Of a stretch of DNA of 18,949 bases, positions 12,822-18,949 are shown one piece after another. Origin of the DNA: Candidatus Omnitrophota bacterium (GTDB lineage Bacteria > Omnitrophota > Gorgyraeia > Duberdicusellales > 4484-171). Location of the stretch: contig JAQUOR010000010.1 of NCBI GenBank assembly GCA_028717025.1, positions 1 to 18,949 on the forward strand, in the 5' to 3' direction. The first letter of the stretch is position 1, and every line of letters begins with the position of its first letter. The position numbers were made by a program, and so were the translations under genes. A model generated the notes under the pieces. That model was not told where the DNA came from. It made no database searches and saw nothing but the letters and a program-made list of their open reading frames with translations.

Positions 12822-13400
12822 ATGGCAAAAACAATAAAAGGGTCAAAAACCGAAAAAAATCTGTTAGCAGCTTTTGCGGGCGAAGCGCAGGCGCGCAACC
12901 GCTATACCTATTTTGCTTCAGCGGCAAAGAAAGAAGGTTATGAGCAAATCGGAAGTTTGTTTCTTGAGACGGCAGAGAACGAAAAAGAGCATGCGAAAGT
13001 TTTTTTTAAACACTTAGAGGGTGGTGACGTAGAGATAACGGCTACCTACCCCGCAGGCACGATCAAGGATACGAAAGCGAACCTTGAAGCTGCGGCAGCA
13101 GGCGAAAACCTGGAATGGACCACGCTCTATTCTGATTTTGCAAAAATCGCACACGACGAAGGATTTCCTGAAGTGGCCCGCTCCTTTGAGCAGATTGCAA
13201 AGGTAGAGCGGTTCCATGAATCACGCTACCGTAAATTGATTAATAATATAGTTTCCGGAGAAGTTTTTAAAAAGAAAACGGCCGTGAAATGGCACTGCGC
13301 CAATTGCGGTTTTGTTTTCGAAGGCACTGAGGCTCCGCATGAATGTCCTGCATGCAAACACCCGCGGGCATTTTACCAAGTGTTGGCAGAAAATTGGTAA
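12822..13400 (+). CDS. Rubrerythrin
   Basis: This is a non-haem diiron peroxidase that detoxifies hydrogen peroxide in anaerobes, in the cytoplasm. The 192-residue protein has an N-terminal ferritin-like domain with the diiron ligands expected at Glu21, Glu54, His57, Glu95, Glu129 and His132 (motifs GEAQARNRY, ENEKEHAK, and KVERFHESRY), and a C-terminal rubredoxin-like domain with two CxxC pairs (Cys159/162 in WHCANCG and Cys175/178 in ECPACKH) that binds one iron. Domain order and length are those of classical rubrerythrin. The start has a good Shine-Dalgarno sequence (AAGGGGGAG). The next gene, a GGQ-type release factor-like protein, begins two bases after its stop, so the two are probably co-transcribed. 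Its expected electron donor, rubredoxin, is not in the window. Confidence 0.96.
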   Translation: MAKTIKGSKTEKNLLAAFAGEAQARNRYTYFASAAKKEGYEQIGSLFLETAENEKEHAKVFFKHLEGGDVEITATYPAGTIKDTKANLEAAAAGENLEWTTLYSDFAKIAHDEGFPEVARSFEQIAKVERFHESRYRKLINNIVSGEVFKKKTAVKWHCANCGFVFEGTEAPHECPACKHPRAFYQVLAENW

Positions 13401-13402
13401 CG

Positions 13403-13828
13403 ATGCTTAAGTATGGCGTAAGTTTCCAAAAAGAAAAGCTGCTTACGGAACGCATGAGGGAGCTTGGCATCAACGAATCGGACATTATCGAAAGCTTCCT
13501 ACGCAGCAGCGGGCCAGGCGGCCAAAACGTCAATAAAGTTGAAACTGCCGTTTATCTTAAGCACCTGCCCACGGGAATCGAAATTAAATGCCAGCAGGAG
13601 CGTTCACAGGGACTCAACCGTTATCGCGCGCGCCAATTGCTCCTCGATAAAATCGAAAATATCAAGCGCGCAGCATTTTCTCGCGAACAACAGCGCATCG
13701 AAAAAATACGGCGCCAAAAACGCCGGCGTTCCCGCCGGGCGCGCGCAAAGATCTTAGAAACAAAACGTAAAAATTCAGAAAAAAAGTCGCTGCGCGCAGG
13801 TCTGCGTCATACCTTTGATTGTGAATAA
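13403..13828 (+). CDS. GGQ-domain release-factor-like ribosome rescue protein
   Basis: This 141-residue protein carries the class I release factor catalytic domain, with SSGPGGQNVNKVETAV at 35-50 and the GGQ tripeptide at 39-41, which hydrolyses peptidyl-tRNA. It lacks the codon-recognition domain of RF1 and RF2. The tail from about residue 88 is very rich in Arg and Lys, as in ArfB (YaeJ) and the mitochondrial MTRFR proteins, where the tail enters the empty mRNA channel of stalled ribosomes. The function is therefore probably release of stalled ribosomes, inferred from architecture. I chose the ATG at 13403 because it lies two bases after the rubrerythrin stop; an in-frame upstream ATG at 13343 would fall inside that gene and add 20 unrelated residues. 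Confidence 0.88.
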   Translation: MLKYGVSFQKEKLLTERMRELGINESDIIESFLRSSGPGGQNVNKVETAVYLKHLPTGIEIKCQQERSQGLNRYRARQLLLDKIENIKRAAFSREQQRIEKIRRQKRRRSRRARAKILETKRKNSEKKSLRAGLRHTFDCE

Positions 13829-13865
13829 ACCGCACGACCTTTCTTCGCATAAACCTTAGTATCAA

Positions 13866-14747
13866 ATGGATATACCTCAATACCCTTTATCGGAACCGCT
13901 CACCATTGACCACAAGCCCATCTTCGATGAGGCCTTCCGTCGCGATCCTCCTGTGATTTCCGAACTTACCTTTACTAATTTATATTCCTGGAGAGTCAGC
14001 CATCGTTTTAGCGTAACGCAATATGAGGGGTTTCTTATTGTCTGTTCCGACGCTTCGGATATGCGCAAATTTTTAAAACCATTGGGTCAAGGAGATCATA
14101 AAACAGTAATGACAGCTATTCTGCGCGATTCAAAAGGGATGTTTACCGGCATTCCGGAAGATATACAAAAGTTATTCGATGATGACGCCTCCTTTACCGT
14201 AGAATTTGACAGAGACGATTCCGATTATCTTTTTAAGATAGCGGATCTCGTTTCCTTAAAAGGCTCAAAATATGACGGCAAGCGCAATCTCATTAAAAAT
14301 TTTAAATCTCGTTATGCATACACGTATATGCCCCTGTCCGATGATTGCGCAACAAAATGTCTTGAATTCGAAGAACGCTGGTGTGTCATTAAAAATTGCG
14401 ACAGCGTCGAGGGACTTAAACAGGAACGGCTGGCAATCAAGGAAATGGCTGCGCATTTTAAAGATTTTAATCTTATCGGCGGCGCGATTGTCATAGAAGG
14501 AAAGATCTGTGCAGTCGCCATAGCAGAGACCCTAAATCCGCAGACCCTTGTAATGCACGTGTTGAAGGCTGATCCGAACATCCCGGGATTATATCAGACT
14601 ATCCATAATGAGTTTTTGACACACATCGCCTCTCCACATACCTATGTTAATTTCGAACAGGATCTTGGTATAGAGGGCCTGCGTAAAGCCAAGTCGTCGT
14701 ACCATCCCTGCGAAATCATCAAAAAATATACTATAACTTTAACGTAA
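13866..14747 (+). CDS. DUF2156 protein (LPG synthase C-terminal-like)
   Basis: This 293-residue soluble protein matches the DUF2156/LPG_synthase_C family (PF09924), whose fold is two GNAT-like domains and whose best-known member is the aminoacyl transfer half of MprF. Recognisable parts are ISELTFTNLYSWR near 31-43, the GSKYDGKRNLIKNF block near 132-145, and the C-terminal NFEQDLGIEGLRKAKSSYHP near 263-282. Stand-alone soluble members of about 290 residues are common and of unknown substrate. It follows the release factor-like gene after 37 bp with a weak Shine-Dalgarno sequence and precedes a MATE gene by 10 bp. A membrane protein of the complementary MprF half is encoded about 9.6 kb upstream at 3275-4234; a link between the two is speculative. 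Confidence 0.85.
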   Translation: MDIPQYPLSEPLTIDHKPIFDEAFRRDPPVISELTFTNLYSWRVSHRFSVTQYEGFLIVCSDASDMRKFLKPLGQGDHKTVMTAILRDSKGMFTGIPEDIQKLFDDDASFTVEFDRDDSDYLFKIADLVSLKGSKYDGKRNLIKNFKSRYAYTYMPLSDDCATKCLEFEERWCVIKNCDSVEGLKQERLAIKEMAAHFKDFNLIGGAIVIEGKICAVAIAETLNPQTLVMHVLKADPNIPGLYQTIHNEFLTHIASPHTYVNFEQDLGIEGLRKAKSSYHPCEIIKKYTITLT

Positions 14748-14757
14748 GAATATTTTT

Positions 14758-16110
14758 ATGAAATTTTCATCGATCCTTAAGAACAAAGAGGGCCGTTTGA
14801 TTCTTGCGCAAAGCTGGTCTCTGGGCTGGCCCATGGCGCTGATCATGTTTTTTGAATTTTTAATCGGGCTGACCGATGTTTTCGTAGCGGGAAAATTCGG
14901 TAAAGAAGTCCAGGCAGGCTATGGCCTGGCATTTCAGATATATTTTATTTTTATCATCGTGGGAATCGCCCTGGCGGTTGGTGCAGTTTCGGTGATTTCC
15001 CGTCTTTTTACCTCATCGGAATCCGATAATTTTCATAAAGCGGTCAGTACTTCACTTATTACCGCAGTAGTTACCGGCGGAGCGTTCAGCCTGCTTGGCG
15101 TTCTGTTTGCAAAAACGCTGATAGGCTGCCTTGGCGTACCCGAAGCTGTTAAAGAATTTGCCGTGCCACTTTTGGGGATTTATTCTTTTGCATTTATTTT
15201 CGATTATATATTAATCACGACAAACGGTATTTTGCGCGCCTGCAAAATGATAAAAAAATCATTGCTGGTCATGACCCTGGTATGCGCTCTCAATATTGCG
15301 CTCGATTTTATTCTTGCCTTTTGGACACCATTTGGTTTCCGCGGTATCGCTATCGCTACGGTAATAAGCCTTTGCGCGGGTACTCTGGTAAGCGCGGTCT
15401 ATATCCGGCAGTTTGTCAAAAAAATATTTGATTTTTCCTTTGCTATTTTAAAGAAAACCATTCAGATCGGCTGGCCGGTCTGCGTTCTCCAGATACTCTG
15501 GAATGCAAGCCTCCTGGTGCTTTTTACCATCCTGGGCGCATTACCTCGTTATAACGTAGAGACTATCGCTGCGTTCACCAATGGCTTAAGAGTCGAATCG
15601 GCTATTTTTCTTCCTGCGTTCGCATTCAATCTCGCCGCAGCGGTTATTGTCGGTAATTTTTTGGGCGAAAAGAAGAACGAGCATGCCTTCCGGGGAGGGC
15701 TGGCAACGGCAGGACTGGGAGTAGGGGTCGTATCGCTCATAACCATAGCAGTAATGCTTAATGCCAGACGAATAGCGGCATTCTTATCCGGTAACGACAT
15801 CGTCGTTGCCGAAAGCGTAAAATATATCTATATCAGTTTACTTTCCGAACCTATTATGGCCTGGGGAGTTATTTTAAGCGGGGCGCTTAACGGTGCGGGA
15901 GACACTAAAAGCGTCATGCTGCGCGTCGGCGTAAGCGTATGGCTGATACGTATCCCTTTGAGTTTTATTTTAGGGGTCCACTTTGGCCTGGGCGCGACAG
16001 CAATCTGGTGGTCAATGAATATTTCTATATGCGTGCAGGCTATTTTAATATCCTGGCGCTACATCAGCAAGAAATGGATAACTTTAAGCGTTGCGGAAAA
16101 CATTGCATAA
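14758..16110 (+). CDS. MATE family efflux transporter
   Basis: This 450-residue inner membrane protein has the length, the twelve hydrophobic segments and the two-half symmetry of MATE (multidrug and toxic compound extrusion) exporters, which use a sodium or proton gradient. Family features are WPMALIMFFEFLIGLTDVFVAGKFG at the start of the first half, the TNGILRACKMIKKSL loop, and the second-half IGWPVCVLQILWN helix and LSGALNGAGDTKSVMLRVGVSVWLIRIPLS block. The substrate cannot be inferred. It begins 10 bp after the DUF2156 gene with little Shine-Dalgarno sequence, so the two probably form one unit. No regulator gene lies next to it. An extended -10 promoter for the following gene appears about 45 bp after its stop. 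Confidence 0.93.
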   Translation: MKFSSILKNKEGRLILAQSWSLGWPMALIMFFEFLIGLTDVFVAGKFGKEVQAGYGLAFQIYFIFIIVGIALAVGAVSVISRLFTSSESDNFHKAVSTSLITAVVTGGAFSLLGVLFAKTLIGCLGVPEAVKEFAVPLLGIYSFAFIFDYILITTNGILRACKMIKKSLLVMTLVCALNIALDFILAFWTPFGFRGIAIATVISLCAGTLVSAVYIRQFVKKIFDFSFAILKKTIQIGWPVCVLQILWNASLLVLFTILGALPRYNVETIAAFTNGLRVESAIFLPAFAFNLAAAVIVGNFLGEKKNEHAFRGGLATAGLGVGVVSLITIAVMLNARRIAAFLSGNDIVVAESVKYIYISLLSEPIMAWGVILSGALNGAGDTKSVMLRVGVSVWLIRIPLSFILGVHFGLGATAIWWSMNISICVQAILISWRYISKKWITLSVAENIA

Positions 16111-16154
16111 TACGGGAAAAAACGCATTTTTCTTTCTCGGTACGCGCTAACTTA

Positions 16155-16163
16155 TGCTATAAT
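16155..16163 (+). promoter_or_regulatory. Extended -10 promoter TGCTATAAT
   Basis: TGCTATAAT lies 54 bases before the ATG of the DUF4190 gene; the -35 position (TCTCGG) is poor, so this would depend on the extended -10. The nonamer is identical to that at 11012-11020. Confidence 0.55.
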
Positions 16164-16217
16164 AAAAGTTCACTATATCGGTAAACCTTTAATACAAAGC
16201 GTATATAGGGAGGTGCG

Positions 16218-16571
16218 ATGAATCAGGAAGGCGAGAAAAAAACATTAGGCCTGGCAATAGCAAGCCTGGTAATGGGCTGTTTGGTATTGATCCCCATTTT
16301 AGGATTGCTTTTTAGCCTGCTTGCGGTCATTTTCGGTGGTATTGCCCTGGTTAAAATATCAAATAATGCGGCCCTCTACAAAGGGAAGGGTCTTGCGGTC
16401 AGCGGCATCATCCTTGGCGGAGTTGGCTTCGTCATTATCCCTATCATTGCGATCTTGCTCGCTATCGTGATACCTAGTTCTTTACGCGCAAAAGAAAACG
16501 CAGAAATGCATGGGCAACAAACGATTGCCGTTAATGACGAGGTTTCCGTTTCGTCGAACGAAAATCGATAA
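16218..16571 (+). CDS. DUF4190 small membrane protein
   Basis: This 117-residue protein has two hydrophobic segments (about 10-45 and 58-88) separated by a short polar loop with KISNNAALYKGKG, followed by a polar C-terminal tail. The arrangement, with GLAIASLVMG and GLAVSGIILGGVG repeats, is that of DUF4190, a common small inner membrane domain of unknown function. The N-terminus is polar (NQEGEKKTLG) and probably cytoplasmic, so both ends should face the same side. The tail of about 30 residues (SLRAKENAEMHGQQ...) starts like the segment after a pilin-type helix but has no prepilin cleavage site. It has a GGGAGG Shine-Dalgarno sequence and its own promoter. A small gene of unknown function follows after 37 bp. 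Confidence 0.82.
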   Translation: MNQEGEKKTLGLAIASLVMGCLVLIPILGLLFSLLAVIFGGIALVKISNNAALYKGKGLAVSGIILGGVGFVIIPIIAILLAIVIPSSLRAKENAEMHGQQTIAVNDEVSVSSNENR

Positions 16572-16608
16572 AAGTTTATGGTACGCATAGTTAAAAAGGA
16601 GGTGGCAT

Positions 16609-16842
16609 ATGCCATACGATAGCAGTCTGGATGAACAGAAATTTTCCAAGTTTTTTGATACTGCGAGCGGCAGAATCATTGTCAGTATCTATTCGTACAA
16701 TAATGGCGCGAATAAACTGCAGCTTTCCCGCGAACTTAAAAATGCGGAAGGAAACTTTACATTTACCAAGCTGGGAAGGCTCTCTAAAGAAGAAGTGGAA
16801 GGGATTCTCCCCATAATCCAAGACGCGTTAAAAAATATGTAA
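16609..16842 (+). CDS. Small conserved-looking protein of unknown function
   Basis: I do not recognise this 77-residue cytoplasmic protein with certainty. It has an excellent Shine-Dalgarno sequence (AAAGGAGG) six bases before the ATG. The sequence predicts beta-strands (GRIIVSIYSYNNGANKLQLSR, NFTFTKLG) and a C-terminal helix (SKEEVEGILPIIQDALKNM). The strand-strand-helix plan and the GNFTFTKLGRLSKEE turn faintly recall PC4/YdbC-type single-strand nucleic acid-binding proteins, but this is only an impression. It begins 37 bp after the DUF4190 gene and is followed by a structured stretch and a terminator, so the pair forms one transcript. Confidence 0.75.
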   Translation: MPYDSSLDEQKFSKFFDTASGRIIVSIYSYNNGANKLQLSRELKNAEGNFTFTKLGRLSKEEVEGILPIIQDALKNM

Positions 16843-16888
16843 TATCAGGCGGGCTGCCCCCAGGGCGCCTACGCGGTCGCCCCGATAT
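16842..16888 (+). other. GC-rich structured stretch before terminator
   Basis: An outer 5-bp inverted repeat (ATATC at 16842-16846, GATAT at 16884-16888) encloses GC-rich arms, including AGGCG at 16847-16851 with CGCCT at 16866-16870. It begins at the stop codon of the small unknown gene and sits just before a rho-independent terminator. It could be a structured 3' UTR; I recognise no known riboswitch motif. Confidence 0.4.
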
Positions 16889-16893
16889 GCGTC

Positions 16894-16915
16894 AGGGACA
16901 TGACGGTCCCTTTTT
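16894..16915 (+). terminator. Rho-independent terminator
   Basis: AGGGAC (16894-16899) and GTCCCT (16906-16911) form a 6-bp stem with a 6-base loop, followed by a run of five T. It would end the DUF4190 and small-protein transcript. Confidence 0.7.
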
Positions 16916-16944
16916 AGCTTCTCTCAAGCAAGAAAATGTAAGGT

Positions 16945-16976
16945 AAAGAGACGCGCGGGTTTTTTGGCGCCTCTTT
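16945..16976 (+). other. Leader hairpin upstream of DUF4412 gene
   Basis: AAAGAG (16945-16950) pairs with CTCTTT (16971-16976), continued after a mismatch by CGC/GCG, around a loop containing six T. The stem lies 35 bases before the first DUF4412 gene. It could be a weak second terminator or a leader element. Confidence 0.4.
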
Positions 16977-17011
16977 TGCATAAAAGCGCGTATTCATCGA
17001 AGGAGGAGTAT

Positions 17012-17614
17012 ATGCCAGAAAAAGTTTTGATGTTATTTGTCGGTCTAACGTTATGTGTTCTGCCGGTATGCGCTCATGCTGCGGATTTCTCTGCTGATGT
17101 GGTCCAGAAAACAAAAGAGTTTACTGCCCAGGGGAAAATTTTTACATCCGGCGATAAAACGAGAATGGAAGTGCCCGAGGCGACCACGATTATCCGCAGC
17201 GATAAAAACATAATGTGGGTACTTATGCCTGGCCAAAATATGTACATGGAACAACCGATCGGAACGAATAATATAGCAGTAGCCAGAGAAAAAATGCCCG
17301 GAGAGATCGAAAGAGTTGCCATGGGGCAGGAAACCATAAATGGCCAGATGACCACCAAGTACCGTATTGTTTATTTAGACGATGGCACTAAAACCACAAT
17401 TTATCAATGGTTCGCAAAAGACCTGGCTATTGCGGTTAAAACAATGACGGAAGACGGCAGCTGGGCCACGGAATACACAAATATCAAGATCGGTAAGCAG
17501 CCCGACTCTCTATTCGAAATTCCTTCAGGTTATACTAAATTCTCTGCTGATTTAATCGCGCCGGAAAATGCGCTTGAAATAATGGGCCAGAGCGATCAGG
17601 AAACCGGGGAATAA
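17012..17614 (+). CDS. Secreted DUF4412-type protein, copy A
   Basis: This 200-residue protein has a signal peptide with a cleavage site after AHA at 21-23 (AHA-AD). The mature part reads as the DUF4412 pattern: ADFSADV, GKIFTSGDKTRME, MWVLMPGQNMYMEQP, GEIERVAMGQETINGQ, YQW, and GKQPDSLFEIPSGY. The family is predicted to adopt a LolA/LolB-like half-barrel that could bind lipids or other hydrophobic ligands in the periplasm; its function is unknown. I chose the ATG at 17012 because it has a GGAGGAG Shine-Dalgarno sequence and gives the signal peptide; an in-frame ATG at 16964 lies in the leader hairpin. A close paralogue follows 96 bp downstream. The last 20 residues (IAPENALEIMGQSDQ) extend beyond the paralogue. 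Confidence 0.85.
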   Translation: MPEKVLMLFVGLTLCVLPVCAHAADFSADVVQKTKEFTAQGKIFTSGDKTRMEVPEATTIIRSDKNIMWVLMPGQNMYMEQPIGTNNIAVAREKMPGEIERVAMGQETINGQMTTKYRIVYLDDGTKTTIYQWFAKDLAIAVKTMTEDGSWATEYTNIKIGKQPDSLFEIPSGYTKFSADLIAPENALEIMGQSDQETGE

Positions 17615-17710
17615 TTTTTCAATTGCCGTTATGTCCGTTAATGTTTCTTTGTGGCCATAATGATACCATTTTTTTTGATCCGTTTCATTGCTGCGAATAG
17701 TAAGGAATAA

Positions 17711-18274
17711 ATGAAAAAACATCTGTTATACATCTTTGTCGGCGTAGTATTTTTTGGTAATCCTTTAGGTATCGCGGCGCAGGATTATTCTGCTGACGTA
17801 ACGGTAACAATGCGCGGGGATATCGGCCAGGGAAAGATTTTTATTTCCGGTGATAAAACCCGCATGGAGACGCCGGAGGGAACTGTGATATTTCGCAGGG
17901 ATAAAAATGTAGCCTGGGTAGCTATGCCGGGAACAAAGATATATAGGGAGCAACCGATCGAAACAGTTAATATTGCTATTGCTAAAGAAAAAATGCCCGG
18001 AGAAATCGAACGCGTGGCAATGGGGCAGGAATCCATAAATGGTCAAATCGCTACCAAATACCGCGTTATTTATTTAAATCATGGTGTCAAAATGACACTC
18101 TATCAATGGTCTGCCGGTAATTTTCCCATTCCGGTCAAAACGATGATGGAAGATGGCTGGACACTGGAGTATAAAAACATTATAACCGGCAAACAACCTG
18201 ACTTTTTGTTTGAAATACCTGCAGGCTACACGCTATCATCATCGAAGTCAGGCGAGCCTCAGCGTTTGAACTGA
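17711..18274 (+). CDS. Secreted DUF4412-type protein, copy B
   Basis: This 187-residue protein is a tandem paralogue of the preceding gene, with its own signal peptide (cleavage probable after IAA at 21-23, before QDYSADV). The two share long runs such as EKMPGEIERVAMGQE and GKQPD.LFEIP.GYT, and DNA similarity in that core is also high, which indicates a fairly recent duplication. Copy B lacks one residue in the EDGSW turn, is less conserved in the TVTMRGDIGQ segment, and ends in a short Ser/Lys-rich tail. The fold and likely periplasmic role are as for copy A. It has an AAGGA Shine-Dalgarno sequence. Its TGA stop is in the same frame as the downstream LemA gene, which follows after 18 bp with no other stop between. 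Confidence 0.85.
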   Translation: MKKHLLYIFVGVVFFGNPLGIAAQDYSADVTVTMRGDIGQGKIFISGDKTRMETPEGTVIFRRDKNVAWVAMPGTKIYREQPIETVNIAIAKEKMPGEIERVAMGQESINGQIATKYRVIYLNHGVKMTLYQWSAGNFPIPVKTMMEDGWTLEYKNIITGKQPDFLFEIPAGYTLSSSKSGEPQRLN

Positions 18275-18292
18275 CCGAACACGCCGATCAGG

Positions 18293-18898
18293 TTGCCGGA
18301 AAATAATTTCTTAAAGCAATTTTACCTGCAGCGATATTATCTTGTACTTATGATGGTACCTATCTTTTTAATCCTTCTCGTTACTGCGGTTATTTTTGCG
18401 GGTATCTTTAACAGCCTTATCCGCTATCGCAACCTCACACATGAAGCTAAAAGCGGCATTGATGTGCAACTTAAAAGGAGGCATGATCTGATCCCAAAAA
18501 TCGTTGAAGTCGTAAAAGGATATGCAGGGTATGAAAGCAATCTCCTTACGCATGTGACAGACTTACGGACCCAGCTCAGCGCCCCCCAGAACTCTTCCAA
18601 TGCGCATATACTGGAGAATGACCTCTCAGCTACCATGCGACAGCTCTTTGCCGTCGCAGAGTCCTATCCGGAACTTAAAGCAAACCAAAATTTCTCTCAA
18701 TTACAGAAAACTATCTCTGAAATAGAAGACCAGGTCCAGCTGGCGCGACGGTATTATAACGGCACGGTACGCAATTATAATACCGCGGTTCAATCTTTCC
18801 CTGCTATGCTCGTGGCCCGGCTATTTAATTTTTCTTGCGCAGAATTTTTCCAAATAGAGTATGCCACAGAACGGCTCGTTCCGGACATAACGCTATGA
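18293..18898 (+). CDS. lemA: LemA family protein
   Basis: This is a membrane-anchored helical protein of the LemA family, widespread in bacteria and of uncertain function. One transmembrane helix (about 18-42) precedes the family signature IDVQLKRRHDLIPKIVEVVKGYAGYE near 56-81, a helical middle, and the C-terminal ARRYYNGTVRNYNTAVQSFPAMLVARLF block near 150-177. The start is uncertain. A TTG at 18293 gives 201 residues with a short basic leader before the helix but no Shine-Dalgarno sequence; the ATG pair at 18350/18353 gives about 182 residues, closer to the usual family length. The gene lies 18 bp after DUF4412 copy B in the same frame and overlaps the next, truncated gene by an ATGA. Confidence 0.9.
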   Translation: MPENNFLKQFYLQRYYLVLMMVPIFLILLVTAVIFAGIFNSLIRYRNLTHEAKSGIDVQLKRRHDLIPKIVEVVKGYAGYESNLLTHVTDLRTQLSAPQNSSNAHILENDLSATMRQLFAVAESYPELKANQNFSQLQKTISEIEDQVQLARRYYNGTVRNYNTAVQSFPAMLVARLFNFSCAEFFQIEYATERLVPDITL

Positions 18899-18949
18899 TT
18901 GCAATACGAATTTTTAGGTCTATGAAACGACTAAAATTTTTTGCGTCGG
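18895..18949 (+). CDS. Start of a downstream gene, cut by window edge
   Basis: An ATG at 18895 overlaps the LemA stop (ATGA) and opens a frame that stays open to the window end, 18 codons. A second in-frame ATG at 18922 begins MKRLKFFAS, which looks like the start of a signal peptide or membrane segment and may be the true start. LemA genes are often followed by TPM-domain, DUF2207 or M48 peptidase genes, but nothing here can decide. Confidence 0.45.
   Translation, partial: MIAIRIFRSMKRLKFFAS

Noticed and set aside
1..18949. Defence islands, CRISPR arrays, toxin-antitoxin pairs, transposons or prophage.
   Set aside because: No matching proteins, no regularly spaced repeats and no terminal inverted repeats with a transposase were found; the window is an ordinary housekeeping and envelope region.

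Overview
This 18.9 kb window is a compact bacterial chromosome segment of moderate GC content. I count 20 complete protein genes, one gene cut by the right edge, and no rRNA, tRNA, CRISPR array, transposase or phage gene. The gene set suggests an obligate or strict anaerobe with a Gram-negative envelope. Acetate kinase and rubrerythrin point to anaerobic life. A PagL-like lipid A deacylase barrel and several Sec-type signal peptides point to an outer membrane. A PVC-superphylum or Omnitrophota-like candidate lineage would fit, but that placement is an inference from gene style, not from a marker gene.

Layout. (1) 38-1117: a compact acetate kinase. (2) 1296-4658: a tight chain of six genes, most of them overlapping: panD (aspartate decarboxylase), def (peptide deformylase), a Cys-rich DUF6485 protein, trxB-like thioredoxin reductase, an LPG-synthase-type flippase membrane protein and a YacP/Rae1-like NYN nuclease. 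A REP-like palindrome closes the chain. (3) 4746-7939: an MBL-fold hydrolase, then a TPR protein with its own near-consensus promoter, a PagL-like barrel and an ArgA-like GNAT acetyltransferase. (4) 8089-9255: an acyl-CoA dehydrogenase. It is convergent with a GAF/HD-GYP c-di-GMP phosphodiesterase at 9451-10836, the only gene called on the minus strand, and a strong bidirectional terminator lies between them. (5) 11182-12730: a secreted hypothetical protein, a DUF6941-like protein and a cyclophilin. (6) 12822-16110: rubrerythrin, a GGQ rescue-factor-like protein, a DUF2156 (LPG synthase C-type) protein and a MATE transporter. (7) 16218-18949: a DUF4190 protein, a small unknown protein, two tandem DUF4412 secreted paralogues, LemA and the start of another gene.

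Common themes are anaerobic metabolism and redox handling (AckA, acyl-CoA dehydrogenase, TrxB, rubrerythrin), translation and protein maturation (peptide deformylase, YacP-like nuclease, GGQ factor, cyclophilin) and envelope maintenance (flippase, PagL, DUF4412 pair, LemA, MATE).

No single obviously new multi-gene system stands out. The most interesting signals are regulatory: a repeated hairpin plus TCATT-(A/G)AGGAGG leader before three unrelated genes, a double overlapping palindrome and a two-start arrangement at the cyclophilin gene, and a near-consensus promoter that leaves the TPR gene essentially leaderless. A translationally coupled Cys-rich protein and thioredoxin reductase pair is also notable.
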